This document shows positions 1 through 5,262 of a DNA stretch of 5,262 bases, piece after piece; position 1 is the first letter of the stretch; every line of letters starts with the position of its first letter. The translations under genes and the position numbers were made by a program. The notes under the pieces are model-generated. The model saw only the letters and a program-made list of their open reading frames with translations, was not told where the DNA came from and ran no database searches. The stretch spans positions 1 through 5,262 of the forward strand of contig JAFWOX010000106.1 in assembly GCA_017545325.1 (NCBI GenBank). Direction: 5' to 3'. The DNA is from Oscillospiraceae bacterium. GTDB taxonomy: Bacteria; Bacillota_A; Clostridia; Oscillospirales; Oscillospiraceae.

Positions 1-13
1 CGGGAAGGAAGAT

Positions 14-50
14 AGCGCGAAAGAAACCCAGGAGGGGTGTCTTTCGCGTT
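14..50 (+). repeat. Inverted repeat / hairpin 1 of merR leader
   Basis: The arms 16-24 (CGCGAAAGA) and 40-48 (TCTTTCGCG) are perfect 9-bp complements around a 15-nt loop. A G-T wobble and an A-T pair extend the stem to 14-50. The loop holds an AGGAGG (30-35), so a Shine-Dalgarno-like sequence sits in the apical loop. No T-run follows the stem on the plus strand, so this is not a clear terminator. Its role is unknown. It is the first of several hairpins ahead of the MerR-type gene. Confidence 0.6.
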
Positions 51-57
51 CAATCAG

Positions 58-102
58 AAGTTTTTCGAACAATTTCTACCGTATTTCCTGTTCGAAAAAC
101 TT
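58..102 (+). repeat. Long perfect inverted repeat (hairpin 2 of merR leader)
   Basis: The arms 58-71 and 89-102 (AAGTTTTTCGAACA and its exact reverse complement) form 14 uninterrupted pairs around a 17-nt loop. Each arm contains the self-complementary hexamer TTCGAA. It could be an RNA hairpin in the leader or a DNA binding site. No T-run follows, so it does not look like an intrinsic terminator. It is AT-richer than the surrounding DNA. Confidence 0.7.
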
Positions 103-142
103 GCTTCAGCGGGGCGACAAGACTTTGTCGACACGCTGAGGC
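103..142 (+). promoter_or_regulatory. Candidate antiterminator stem capped by a 6-bp hairpin
   Basis: Positions 103-111 (GCTTCAGCG) can pair with 134-142 (CGCTGAGGC), giving nine pairs with one G-U wobble. This stem encloses a second perfect hairpin, CGACAA (115-120) with TTGTCG (125-130) around a GACT loop. The 3' strand uses positions 137-142, which are also the first six bases of the left arm of the terminator at 137-162, so the two structures exclude each other. That is the usual arrangement of an attenuator. The pairing is visible in the sequence. The regulatory role is inference, and part of the complementarity could be chance because CGCTG occurs twice here. Confidence 0.4.
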
Positions 143-166
143 GCTGCAAACGCAGCGCCTCATTTT
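137..166 (+). terminator. Intrinsic terminator directly before the merR RBS
   Basis: A perfect 11-bp GC-rich stem (137-147 with 152-162, loop AAAC) is followed by TTTT (163-166). The next base starts the GGAGG ribosome binding site (167-171) of the MerR-type gene at 179. No promoter can fit between the terminator and the start codon, so transcripts that reach the gene must read through it. It may simply end an upstream transcript, or act as a conditional attenuator. Confidence 0.7.
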
Positions 167-178
167 GGAGGAACGACC

Positions 179-1165
179 ATGAAAATGCGAGAAGTCTGTC
201 AGCGCACCGGGCTGACGGACCGGACGGTGCGGTACTGGACGGAGCAGGGGCTTCTGAATCCCTACCGGGAGGAGCAGAACGGCCGGCTCTACTTTTCGTT
301 CACCGAGGAGGATGTGGCCGCCCTGGAGCGCATCGCCCTCCTGCGCCGGGCGGGCTTCTCCATCGGCCGGATCGGGGAGATGCAGAAGGATCCGGCGGCC
401 ATCGCCCCCGCCGTGCGGGAGCTGGGAGACAGCCTCCGGCAGCAGCGGAAGGAGGCGGAGGAGGCGGAGCGGGTGCTGGATCAGGCGGAGGCCTGCCCCA
501 GCCTGGAGGCGCTGTTGGAGCTCCTGGGGAACAAGCGGGCCCTCTTCCCCCCTCCGGAGCCCCGGTTCGACCGCTTCGACCTTCTCTCGGAGGCGGAGCG
601 GCAGGAGGCAGTCCGCCTCTCCCGGGAGGGGCTGGCGGCCCGGGAAAAGCGGAGGGGCCTGCTCCTGAACCTGGCCTCCGCCCTGGTGCTGGTCGCCCTG
701 GCGGTGGTCCTCACCCTGGCCTTCTCCGGCGGACTCAAGGGAAAAGCGCAGCCCGCACCGGACTGGATGGACCGTTTCCTGGCCGGGGAAACGGCGGATA
801 CCCTCGTCTTTCTCCGCGCCGCGGGGACGGAGCCGGAATTCACCGGTCTGGACGGGAGCACCAATCGCCCGGCGGCGGTGTTCAGCGTCCCCGAGGGGCG
901 GTTTTCCCTGAGCTGGAAGGCCCTGGGGGACGCCCAAGGAGAGCTGCTGGAGAGTATGACACAAGGAGAGCTTATCCCCTGGGAAGAGGATCCGGATTCC
1001 CCGGGCCTGGCAGCCTATCTCCGGGGCTCTGCCGGGTGGTACGCCCTGTATGCCCAGGGGGAAAGCATGGACCGGACAGCGCTGGCGGAAGTCCTGGACC
1101 GGGGAGTGACCCTGGTCCTCCGGGAGGAGGGCCGGCCGGAACAGGAGCTGAAGCTGGGTCCCTGA
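179..1165 (+). CDS. Membrane-anchored MerR-family transcriptional regulator
   Basis: This 328-residue protein starts at an ATG preceded by GGAGG (167-171) at 7-nt spacing. Residues 1-68 form a classic MerR winged helix-turn-helix: the recognition segment reads TDRTVRYWTEQGLL (13-26), the wing contains NGRLYFSFTEEDV, and LRRAGFSIGRIGEM (55-68) follows. Residues 76-118 are charged and heptad-like, consistent with the MerR dimerisation coiled coil. Ordinary MerR proteins end soon afterwards. Here a basic patch (REKRRG, 155-160) precedes one strongly hydrophobic helix (about 161-183), and a soluble segment of about 145 residues follows. The basic patch predicts the N terminus in the cytoplasm and the C-terminal part outside. 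Only two cysteines (7 and 106) are present, so a mercury- or SoxR-type metal site is unlikely. I do not recognise the outer domain. The protein probably senses an envelope or extracellular cue, but its target genes cannot be read from the window. Confidence 0.85.
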   Translation: MKMREVCQRTGLTDRTVRYWTEQGLLNPYREEQNGRLYFSFTEEDVAALERIALLRRAGFSIGRIGEMQKDPAAIAPAVRELGDSLRQQRKEAEEAERVLDQAEACPSLEALLELLGNKRALFPPPEPRFDRFDLLSEAERQEAVRLSREGLAAREKRRGLLLNLASALVLVALAVVLTLAFSGGLKGKAQPAPDWMDRFLAGETADTLVFLRAAGTEPEFTGLDGSTNRPAAVFSVPEGRFSLSWKALGDAQGELLESMTQGELIPWEEDPDSPGLAAYLRGSAGWYALYAQGESMDRTALAEVLDRGVTLVLREEGRPEQELKLGP

Positions 1166-1188
1166 TCCGCACCCCTTTCAAAGAATCA

Positions 1189-1218
1189 GCCCGCGCTCCG
1201 GGAAACCGGAACGCGGGC
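1189..1218. terminator. Shared terminator hairpin between convergent genes
   Basis: Seven GC-rich pairs (1189-1195 with 1212-1218), one C/A mismatch and five further pairs (1197-1201 with 1206-1210) are closed by a GAAA tetraloop. It lies 24 nt after the MerR gene stop and 17 nt after the SLH gene stop on the opposite strand. T-rich stretches flank it on both strands but are broken (GTTATTCT on plus, TGATTCTTT on minus). It probably serves both genes, with moderate efficiency. Confidence 0.65.
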
Positions 1219-1235
1219 GTCGTTATTCTCGTCCT

Positions 1236-3062
1236 TCAGCGGGCCAGGACGTTGTACAGGATCTGGACCACCGTCGCCCGTGGGCAGGGCGTCTGATTAT
1301 CGATGGGCAGGTCGATCCCGGCCAGGTATCCCCGCGCCGCAGCCCAGTCCGCGGCCTCCTTATACCATCCGTCCCTTCCCGGATTCATGGCCCGGTAGAG
1401 AAACACCGCGATATGCGCCGTGGTCAGGGTATCCTCGGGACTGAAGGCGTCCTCGCGGGTGCCGTTGGTCACGCCCTGCTCCACAGCCCAGGCGATGGGC
1501 GTCCGATACCAGTCCGCCTCCAGATCCAGGAAGGGGGTATCCAGGGAGGAGGGGGCAGGCTCCCCCATGGCGCGCCACAGGAAGGTCATCGCCTCCCCCC
1601 GCTTCACGATCGCCTCGGGGGCGAAGCGGCCGCCGCCCTGGCCGTTGGTGATCCGGGGCTCATGGGTATAGGCCCACAGGACCGCGTCATAGCAGGCGTC
1701 CGTCTCCTGAATATCCAGGAAGGGTCCCTTCCTTTCGGAGGCGGCGAGCTTCGTTACCCCGGAATCGTTCAGCAGGTAGAAGGTGGGCTCCGATTTCTCC
1801 GTAACATACCAGACCAGGCTCCCGTGATACAGGATGGGCTGGCAGTCGGAGAGCGGCGCATCCTCCGCGGTCTGCACGCTGCCGAAGCTGCCGTCGGCCT
1901 GATAGGTCACATAATACAGGGTATCGTCCTCATGGACCGGGTCCGGCGTAAACTCGACCCGGTTTCCGTCTCCCTCATAGCGGAAATAGATCCTTCCCGT
2001 GTTCACGCTGCCGTTCAGCTTGTTCCAAAGGACATAGCCCCGGTCCTCACCGGCGGGGACCAGCATGGGCGGACAGGCGGAATCCTGATACGGCAGGGCC
2101 CGGGTGGTCACCTGGAAGCTGTTCTTATCCACGAAGGAAAGATAGGGAAGCTGGGTCCCGCCGCCGCCCTGGCCGTCATAGGTGTGGGCGACCAGGTAGC
2201 CCTGGGCCGTCTCCGCAAGGCCGCCTACCGTCGCGCCGGTGTCGTTGTCTCCCCGGTATCCGGCGTACTCCTGGACGTTCACATGCTTCACCTGGTTCGC
2301 GTAATCGGCGGTGAATACCCCGTTTCCCGCCTTGATGGGATACCGCATCAGCACGGCGGCCCGGGGAAAGGCGTCGCCATGGTCCGCGCAGATGATGTTC
2401 TGTTCCCGGTCCACAAGCACAAACTGATTGAAGGAATGGCTGACGTACCCGTAGCCGGTATTCATGACCGCATACCAGGAATCCGTGATTTTCAGGTCGC
2501 TCTGCCGCACGGCGATGGTCACGCTGGCCTGGTGGTTGAGCCCGTCCGAGGCGGCGTACATCTCATGGCAGGTGCGGATATACAGATCATCTCCGTACTC
2601 CGCGAAGCGGGCGGAACCGGCGTCAAAGGGATGGACGGTGTTGGCTCCGTACAGGCCCGTGCTGCCGATGCGGTTCCAGCTCTTGTCATACTGGATGATC
2701 CGCATGACCTCGACCGAATCGTCTTGCTCCTCGTTGTTCCGGCCCTCCAGAAGGTAATTGTACTTCTGCCCCGCATAAAAACCGCCCCAGATTGGGAGCT
2801 CCATCTCCAGCATTGTTCCGGAGAGGTAGTTGATGCCGGCGTCATAGTTTTCGATAATGATGCCGCCGTCAATGTATTCCACCCGGGTCAGGCCGCCGGA
2901 GCTGTTCTCATAAAGATAGGATCTGACCGGGTAGGACCATCGGGTATAGTTCTGGGCCGCATAGTTGGTGCTCTCCGCCGGCCCGGCGCCCGCCGCGGAG
3001 GACGGGATGCACAGGCCCAGGATAAGCAGGAAGCACAGCAGGAAGGAAATCGTTCTTTTCAT
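1236..3062 (-). CDS. Secreted SLH-domain cell-surface protein of unknown function
   Basis: This 608-residue protein starts at the ATG whose complement is 3060-3062. AGAGGAG (3071-3077) lies 8 nt upstream. An in-frame ATG at 3134 would add 24 charged residues before the signal peptide and is disfavoured. Residues 1-26 form a signal peptide: KR, then a hydrophobic core, then SSAAGA with cleavage near 23-27. Residues 28-445 are rich in Tyr, Gly and Asp, with beta-strand-like repeats and a conspicuous CHEMYAASDGLNHQASV stretch (165-181). They resemble, from memory, clostridial SLH proteins with a propeller-like ectodomain, but no catalytic motif is evident. The C terminus has three SLH repeats at about 448-503, 510-562 and 565-608, the first with ITNGQGGGRFAPEAIVKRGEA. 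SLH domains bind secondary cell-wall polymer, so the protein is probably held on the envelope. The TRAE-type motif is degenerate in all three (KRGE, TTAH, PRAT). The gene follows tsf in the same direction but lies beyond a terminator. Confidence 0.85.
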   Translation of the reverse strand: MKRTISFLLCFLLILGLCIPSSAAGAGPAESTNYAAQNYTRWSYPVRSYLYENSSGGLTRVEYIDGGIIIENYDAGINYLSGTMLEMELPIWGGFYAGQKYNYLLEGRNNEEQDDSVEVMRIIQYDKSWNRIGSTGLYGANTVHPFDAGSARFAEYGDDLYIRTCHEMYAASDGLNHQASVTIAVRQSDLKITDSWYAVMNTGYGYVSHSFNQFVLVDREQNIICADHGDAFPRAAVLMRYPIKAGNGVFTADYANQVKHVNVQEYAGYRGDNDTGATVGGLAETAQGYLVAHTYDGQGGGGTQLPYLSFVDKNSFQVTTRALPYQDSACPPMLVPAGEDRGYVLWNKLNGSVNTGRIYFRYEGDGNRVEFTPDPVHEDDTLYYVTYQADGSFGSVQTAEDAPLSDCQPILYHGSLVWYVTEKSEPTFYLLNDSGVTKLAASERKGPFLDIQETDACYDAVLWAYTHEPRITNGQGGGRFAPEAIVKRGEAMTFLWRAMGEPAPSSLDTPFLDLEADWYRTPIAWAVEQGVTNGTREDAFSPEDTLTTAHIAVFLYRAMNPGRDGWYKEAADWAAARGYLAGIDLPIDNQTPCPRATVVQILYNVLAR

Positions 3063-3086
3063 CGTCGCAGCTCCTCTTTTCTGTCG

Positions 3087-3130
3087 CCGGATCGGATCCG
3101 GAGCATTTCGGTTATCCCGTTTCCCGGGAT
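3087..3130 (-). repeat. Two small hairpins in the SLH gene 5' region
   Basis: Two short perfect stems lie between the tsf terminator and the SLH gene RBS: ATCCCG/CGGGAT (3114-3119 with 3125-3130, 5-nt loop) and CCGGAT/ATCCGG (3087-3092 with 3096-3101, 3-nt loop). Neither is followed by a T-run on the minus strand. I find no convincing sigma-A promoter in 3063-3168. The closest -10-like string on the minus strand (GATAAC) has no -35 partner. Their role is unknown. Confidence 0.4.
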
Positions 3131-3164
3131 TCATGGCTTCTTTTCCTCGCCTCTCCCGAATCAG

Positions 3165-3197
3165 AAAACATTGCCGCAGGCAAAACCTGCGGCAATG
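3165..3197 (-). terminator. Intrinsic terminator after tsf
   Basis: A perfect 12-bp stem (3169-3180 with 3186-3197, 5-nt loop) is followed on the minus strand by TTTT (complement of 3165-3168). It begins 17 nt after the tsf stop codon. It should end most rpsB-tsf transcripts and separate them from the downstream SLH gene. The T-tract is short, so some readthrough is possible. Confidence 0.85.
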
Positions 3198-3214
3198 AAC
3201 GCTTGTCAGGAATC

Positions 3215-4141
3215 TTATTTCACCATGCTGGCGACTTCGGCGGCGAAATCGTCGGCCTTCTTTTCGATGCCCTCGCCGGTGAGGAAGCGGATATAGCCCT
3301 TGATGGCGATGCTGCCGCCCACGGCCTTGGCCACCTCGGCCACATGCTTCTCGCAGGTGATCTTATCGCCCTTGACGAAGTCCTGCTGCATCAGGCAGTT
3401 TTCGCTGTAGTACTTGCCGATGCGGCCCATGACCATCTTCTCGATGATGGCGTCGGGCTTGCCCTTGTTCTTCTCATCCTGCTTGGCCTGGATCAGGAGG
3501 ATCTCCTTCTCCTTATCGATGGTGGCCTGGTCCACGCAGGACTTATCCAGGAACAGGGGGTTCATGGCGGCGACCTGCATGGCCAGATCCTTGCCCAGCT
3601 CGATGACCTGGGGATTGGTCTGCAGCCCGTCGGACAGCTCCATGTTCAGCAGGACGCCGATCTTGCCGCCCATGTGGATATAGGAGACGGTGAAGCCCTC
3701 CCCATAGCGGGCGAAGCGGCGGACCTGGATATTCTCCCGGATGGTGGCGACCTTTTCCTTCCGCACGTCCTCGACGGTCTTGCCCGGCTCCAGCTCCAGG
3801 GCCATGAGGGCCTCCAGATCCTGGGGGGCCTTCTCGGCGGCCAGCTTGGCCACCGCGGCGGCAAAGGCACGGAAATCCGCGTTGTTGGCGGCGAAATCGG
3901 TCTCGATATTGACCTCGGTGACGGCGGCGGGGCAGCCGGATTCCGCCACATAGGCGGCGCAGATGCCCTCGGCGGCCACGCGGCCGGCCTTCTTGGCGGC
4001 TGTAGCCAGGCCCTTCTCCCGCAGGAGCTCAACGGCCTTGTCCATATCTCCGTCGGCCTCGGTGAGGGCCTTCTTGCACTCCATCATGCCGCAGTCGGTC
4101 ATTTCGCGGAGCTTCTTAACATCAGCAGCGGTAAAAGCCAT
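3215..4141 (-). CDS. tsf: Translation elongation factor Ts (EF-Ts)
   Basis: EF-Ts is the cytoplasmic nucleotide exchange factor that releases GDP from EF-Tu so it can be recharged with GTP. The 308-residue length is normal for the bacterial family. The N-terminal UBA-like domain is plain (residues 5-44: DVKKLREMTDCGMMECKKAL through AVELLREKG). The exchange-active TDF motif is at 81-83 within NIETDFAANN. The core sheet GGKIGVLLNMEL (158-169) and the helical part AIIEKMVMGRIGKYYSENCL (231-250) also match the family. The usual signature ETDFVA-K/R-N is slightly altered here to ETDFAANN. AGGAGG (4149-4154) lies 7 nt upstream of the ATG, inside the last codons of rpsB. The start is 2 nt after the rpsB stop, so the two are almost certainly co-transcribed and probably translationally coupled. 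Confidence 0.97.
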   Translation of the reverse strand: MAFTAADVKKLREMTDCGMMECKKALTEADGDMDKAVELLREKGLATAAKKAGRVAAEGICAAYVAESGCPAAVTEVNIETDFAANNADFRAFAAAVAKLAAEKAPQDLEALMALELEPGKTVEDVRKEKVATIRENIQVRRFARYGEGFTVSYIHMGGKIGVLLNMELSDGLQTNPQVIELGKDLAMQVAAMNPLFLDKSCVDQATIDKEKEILLIQAKQDEKNKGKPDAIIEKMVMGRIGKYYSENCLMQQDFVKGDKITCEKHVAEVAKAVGGSIAIKGYIRFLTGEGIEKKADDFAAEVASMVK

Positions 4142-4143
4142 GA

Positions 4144-4887
4144 TTATTCCTCCTCTTTCGCTTCCGCGGGGGCGGCCTCGACGGGGGCGGCCTCCTCGGC
4201 GTCGGCGCCCTGGCGGCCCTCCTGCACGGCGTTGGCCATGGTGGAGCTGATCAGCCGGATGGCGCGGATGGCGTCGTCGTTGCCGGGGATGGGGTAATCC
4301 ACCTCATCGGGATCGCAGTTGGTATCCACGATGGCCACGATGGGGATCCGGAGCTTCCGGGCCTCGGCGATGGCGTTGCGCTCCTTGCGGGGGTCGATGA
4401 CGAACATGGCGCTGGGCAGCCGGCGCATCTCCTGCACGCCGCCCAGGTACTTTTCCAGCTTGGCGATCTCGCCGGTGAGCTTGATGACTTCCTTCTTGGG
4501 CAGCATATCGAAGGTGCCGTCCTCCTGCATCTTCCGGAGCTGCTGCAGCCGGTCGATCCGGGTGCGCATGGTCTTGAAGTTGGTGAGCATGCCGCCCAGC
4601 CAGCGGGCGTTCACAAAGTACATGCCCACACGCTCCGCTTCTTCCTTCACCGCGTCCTGGGCCTGCTTCTTGGTGCCCACGAAGAGGATGGTGCCGCCGT
4701 TTGCGGCGGTATCCCGCACGAAGTTGTAGGCCTCCTCCAGCTTCTTCACGGTCTTCTGCAGGTCAATGATATAGATGCCGTTGCGCTCCATATAGATATA
4801 GGGCGCCATTTTGGGGTTCCAGCGCCGGGTCTGGTGGCCGAAGTGGACACCGGCTTCCAGCAGCTGCTTCATGGATACGACTGCCAT
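4144..4887 (-). CDS. rpsB: 30S ribosomal protein S2
   Basis: S2 is a late-assembling protein of the small ribosomal subunit, bound near the head-body junction on the solvent side. The 247 residues carry the standard landmarks. The N-terminal signature [19 protein letters not shown] is at 9-27, the [10 protein letters not shown] segment at 95-104, the coiled-coil insertion at about 105-150, and the C-terminal core [26 protein letters not shown] at about 181-206. The tail from 228 is an Ala/Glu-rich extension, common in clostridial S2 and probably disordered. AGGAGG (4896-4901) sits 8 nt before the ATG. The gene heads the rpsB-tsf operon, the usual bacterial order, and is driven by the promoter at 4995-5023 through a leader of about 100 nt. 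Confidence 0.98.
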   Translation of the reverse strand: MAVVSMKQLLEAGVHFGHQTRRWNPKMAPYIYMERNGIYIIDLQKTVKKLEEAYNFVRDTAANGGTILFVGTKKQAQDAVKEEAERVGMYFVNARWLGGMLTNFKTMRTRIDRLQQLRKMQEDGTFDMLPKKEVIKLTGEIAKLEKYLGGVQEMRRLPSAMFVIDPRKERNAIAEARKLRIPIVAIVDTNCDPDEVDYPIPGNDDAIRAIRLISSTMANAVQEGRQGADAEEAAPVEAAPAEAKEEE

Positions 4888-4989
4888 TTTGCATTCCTCC
4901 TGTTTTTGTTTATTACCTCCACGGGGTCCGGCGAAACCGCCCGGCTGACCGGGAACGGGGCTTCGCTAGCAGTCCGTGTGCGTAATGCC
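4888..4989 (-). promoter_or_regulatory. rpsB 5' leader with possible hairpins and two SD-like sites
   Basis: About 100 nt separate the predicted start of transcription (near 4988) from the rpsB ATG. Visible pairings are CACGG with CCGTG (4974-4978 with 4920-4924) enclosing a CCCGG/CCGGG hairpin (4940-4944 with 4949-4953). The outer stem covers the edge of an upstream GGAGG (4916-4920), and the true SD is at 4896-4901. S2 represses its own operon through the leader in some bacteria, but I do not recognise a described S2-leader motif here. Confidence 0.35.
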
Positions 4990-4994
4990 GAATA

Positions 4995-5043
4995 ATTATA
5001 GCAAGACCCATCCGCAAGTGCAAGCCTTTTTTTCGCGATTTTT
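4995..5043 (-). promoter_or_regulatory. Sigma-A promoter of rpsB-tsf with extended -10 and A-tracts
   Basis: On the minus strand, -35 TTGCAC (5018-5023) and -10 TATAAT (4995-5000) are 17 nt apart, and the -10 is preceded by TGC, an extended -10. Upstream lie A7 (5027-5033) and A5 (5039-5043), where an UP element that contacts the polymerase alpha subunit would be. The expected start is near 4988. This is the strength expected of a ribosomal-protein promoter. Confidence 0.85.
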
Positions 5044-5053
5044 GCTTCTTTCG

Positions 5054-5081
5054 TTGACTTCCGCCGCATCGGGGGTATAAT
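5054..5081 (+). promoter_or_regulatory. Sigma-A promoter of pepF
   Basis: The -35 TTGACT (5054-5059) and the perfect -10 TATAAT (5076-5081) are separated by 16 nt. Transcription should start near 5088, leaving a 5' UTR of about 27 nt that contains the AAAGGA ribosome binding site (5101-5106). Its -35 is back-to-back with the rpsB -35, 30 bp apart. Confidence 0.85.
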
Positions 5082-5114
5082 TGATCCGCCAGAATACCAG
5101 AAAGGAATACGATC

Positions 5115-5262
5115 ATGTCAGAACTGAAAGCCCGCCGGGAGATGGACCCGGCGTACCAGTGGGACTTTACCCCCATCTACCTCAGCGATGAAGCCTGGGA
5201 GGCGGAGCTCCGGGCCCTGACGCAGGAGGTGGAAGCCGTCGCCGCCCTGAAGGGGACCTTCA
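5115..5262 (+). CDS. pepF: Oligoendopeptidase F, N-terminal fragment (cut by window edge)
   Basis: The first 49 codons are present and the frame is open at the window end. The start is the ATG 8 nt after AAAGGA (5101-5106), itself downstream of a consensus promoter. The peptide begins MSELKARREMDPAYQWDFTP and continues with IYLSDEAWEAELRAL. The pattern of R-x-x-(M)-D-P-x-Y-x-W-D-x-T-P-I-Y followed by SDEAWE is the characteristic N terminus of M3-family oligoendopeptidase F, a cytoplasmic zinc metallopeptidase that cleaves short peptides. The catalytic HEXXH motif lies far downstream and is not in the window, so activity cannot be judged. The gene is divergent from rpsB and independently promoted. 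Confidence 0.85.
   Translation, partial: MSELKARREMDPAYQWDFTPIYLSDEAWEAELRALTQEVEAVAALKGTF

Noticed and set aside
67..93. Possible LexA (SOS) box from GAAC (67-70) and GTTC (90-93)
   Set aside because: The Gram-positive LexA box needs the half-sites 4 nt apart. Here they are 19 nt apart and lie inside a longer inverted repeat.
3..182. Open frame across the left edge ending in a TGA that overlaps the MerR ATG (ATGA)
   Set aside because: The overlap looks like coupling, but the frame runs through four hairpins and a terminator. The peptide is Arg-rich with no recognisable family, and no start is in view. An upstream gene tail cannot be fully excluded without more sequence to the left.
37..1296. 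Long plus-strand frame beginning GTG at 37 and overlapping the MerR gene
   Set aside because: The AGGAGG at 30-35 is only 1 nt from the GTG, too close to work. The downstream peptide is Gly/Pro/Arg-rich, typical of an out-of-frame shadow of a GC-rich gene. The first ~43 residues lie over hairpins and the terminator.
1236..3134. Longer form of the SLH protein starting at the ATG at 3134
   Set aside because: It would put 24 charged residues before the signal peptide. The ATG at 3062 has a better-spaced AGAGGAG and directly begins the signal sequence.
1413..3296. 627-codon frame antisense to the SLH gene and reaching into tsf
   Set aside because: It is the antisense shadow of a GC-rich gene: no RBS, His/Gly/Val-rich low-information peptide, and it crosses the tsf terminator. 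The sense strand has a signal peptide and SLH repeats.
3203..4297. 364-codon frame antisense to tsf and the end of rpsB
   Set aside because: The sense strand encodes unmistakable EF-Ts and S2. The antisense peptide is Leu/Gly/His/Asp-rich and lacks an RBS.
4869..5176. Minus-strand frames upstream of rpsB (66 and 87 codons)
   Set aside because: They cover the two promoters, the rpsB leader and the 5' end of pepF, and show no family resemblance.
1..5262. CRISPR arrays, IS ends, tRNA or rRNA genes, attachment sites
   Set aside because: No regularly spaced repeats, transposase motifs, cloverleaf or rRNA-like sequence were seen on either strand.

Overview
The window looks like chromosomal DNA from a GC-rich Firmicute, most likely a gut clostridium of the Oscillospiraceae type (Flavonifractor/Oscillibacter-like). 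This is inferred from AGGAGG-type ribosome binding sites, consensus sigma-A promoters, GC-rich codon use, the rpsB-tsf pair and an SLH-anchored surface protein. No mobile element, CRISPR array, tRNA or rRNA was seen. The species call is an inference from memory of these families, not a search.

Layout, left to right. Positions 1-178 hold no convincing gene. They contain a run of hairpins that ends in an intrinsic terminator (137-166), whose T-tract touches the ribosome binding site of the next gene. An alternative stem can be drawn that would break this terminator, so the region reads as a possible attenuator. Positions 179-1165 (+) encode a MerR-type regulator with an unusual plan: DNA-binding head, coiled coil, one membrane span and about 145 residues predicted outside the membrane. 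A GC-rich hairpin (1189-1218) separates it from a convergent gene at 1236-3062 (-), a secreted protein with three C-terminal SLH repeats.

Upstream of the SLH gene on the minus strand lies the housekeeping pair rpsB (4144-4887) and tsf (3215-4141). They encode ribosomal protein S2 and elongation factor Ts, are separated by 2 nt, and end at a strong terminator (3169-3197). The pair is driven by a near-consensus promoter with an extended -10 and A-tracts (4995-5043), followed by a leader of about 100 nt.

A second consensus promoter (5054-5081) fires the other way into pepF (oligoendopeptidase F), of which only the first 49 codons are present.

The right half is ordinary conserved translation machinery. 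The left half is accessory: an envelope-spanning regulator facing an envelope protein. No sequence evidence ties those two together functionally. The points most worth a second look are the structured leader of the MerR gene and the regulator's membrane-anchored architecture.
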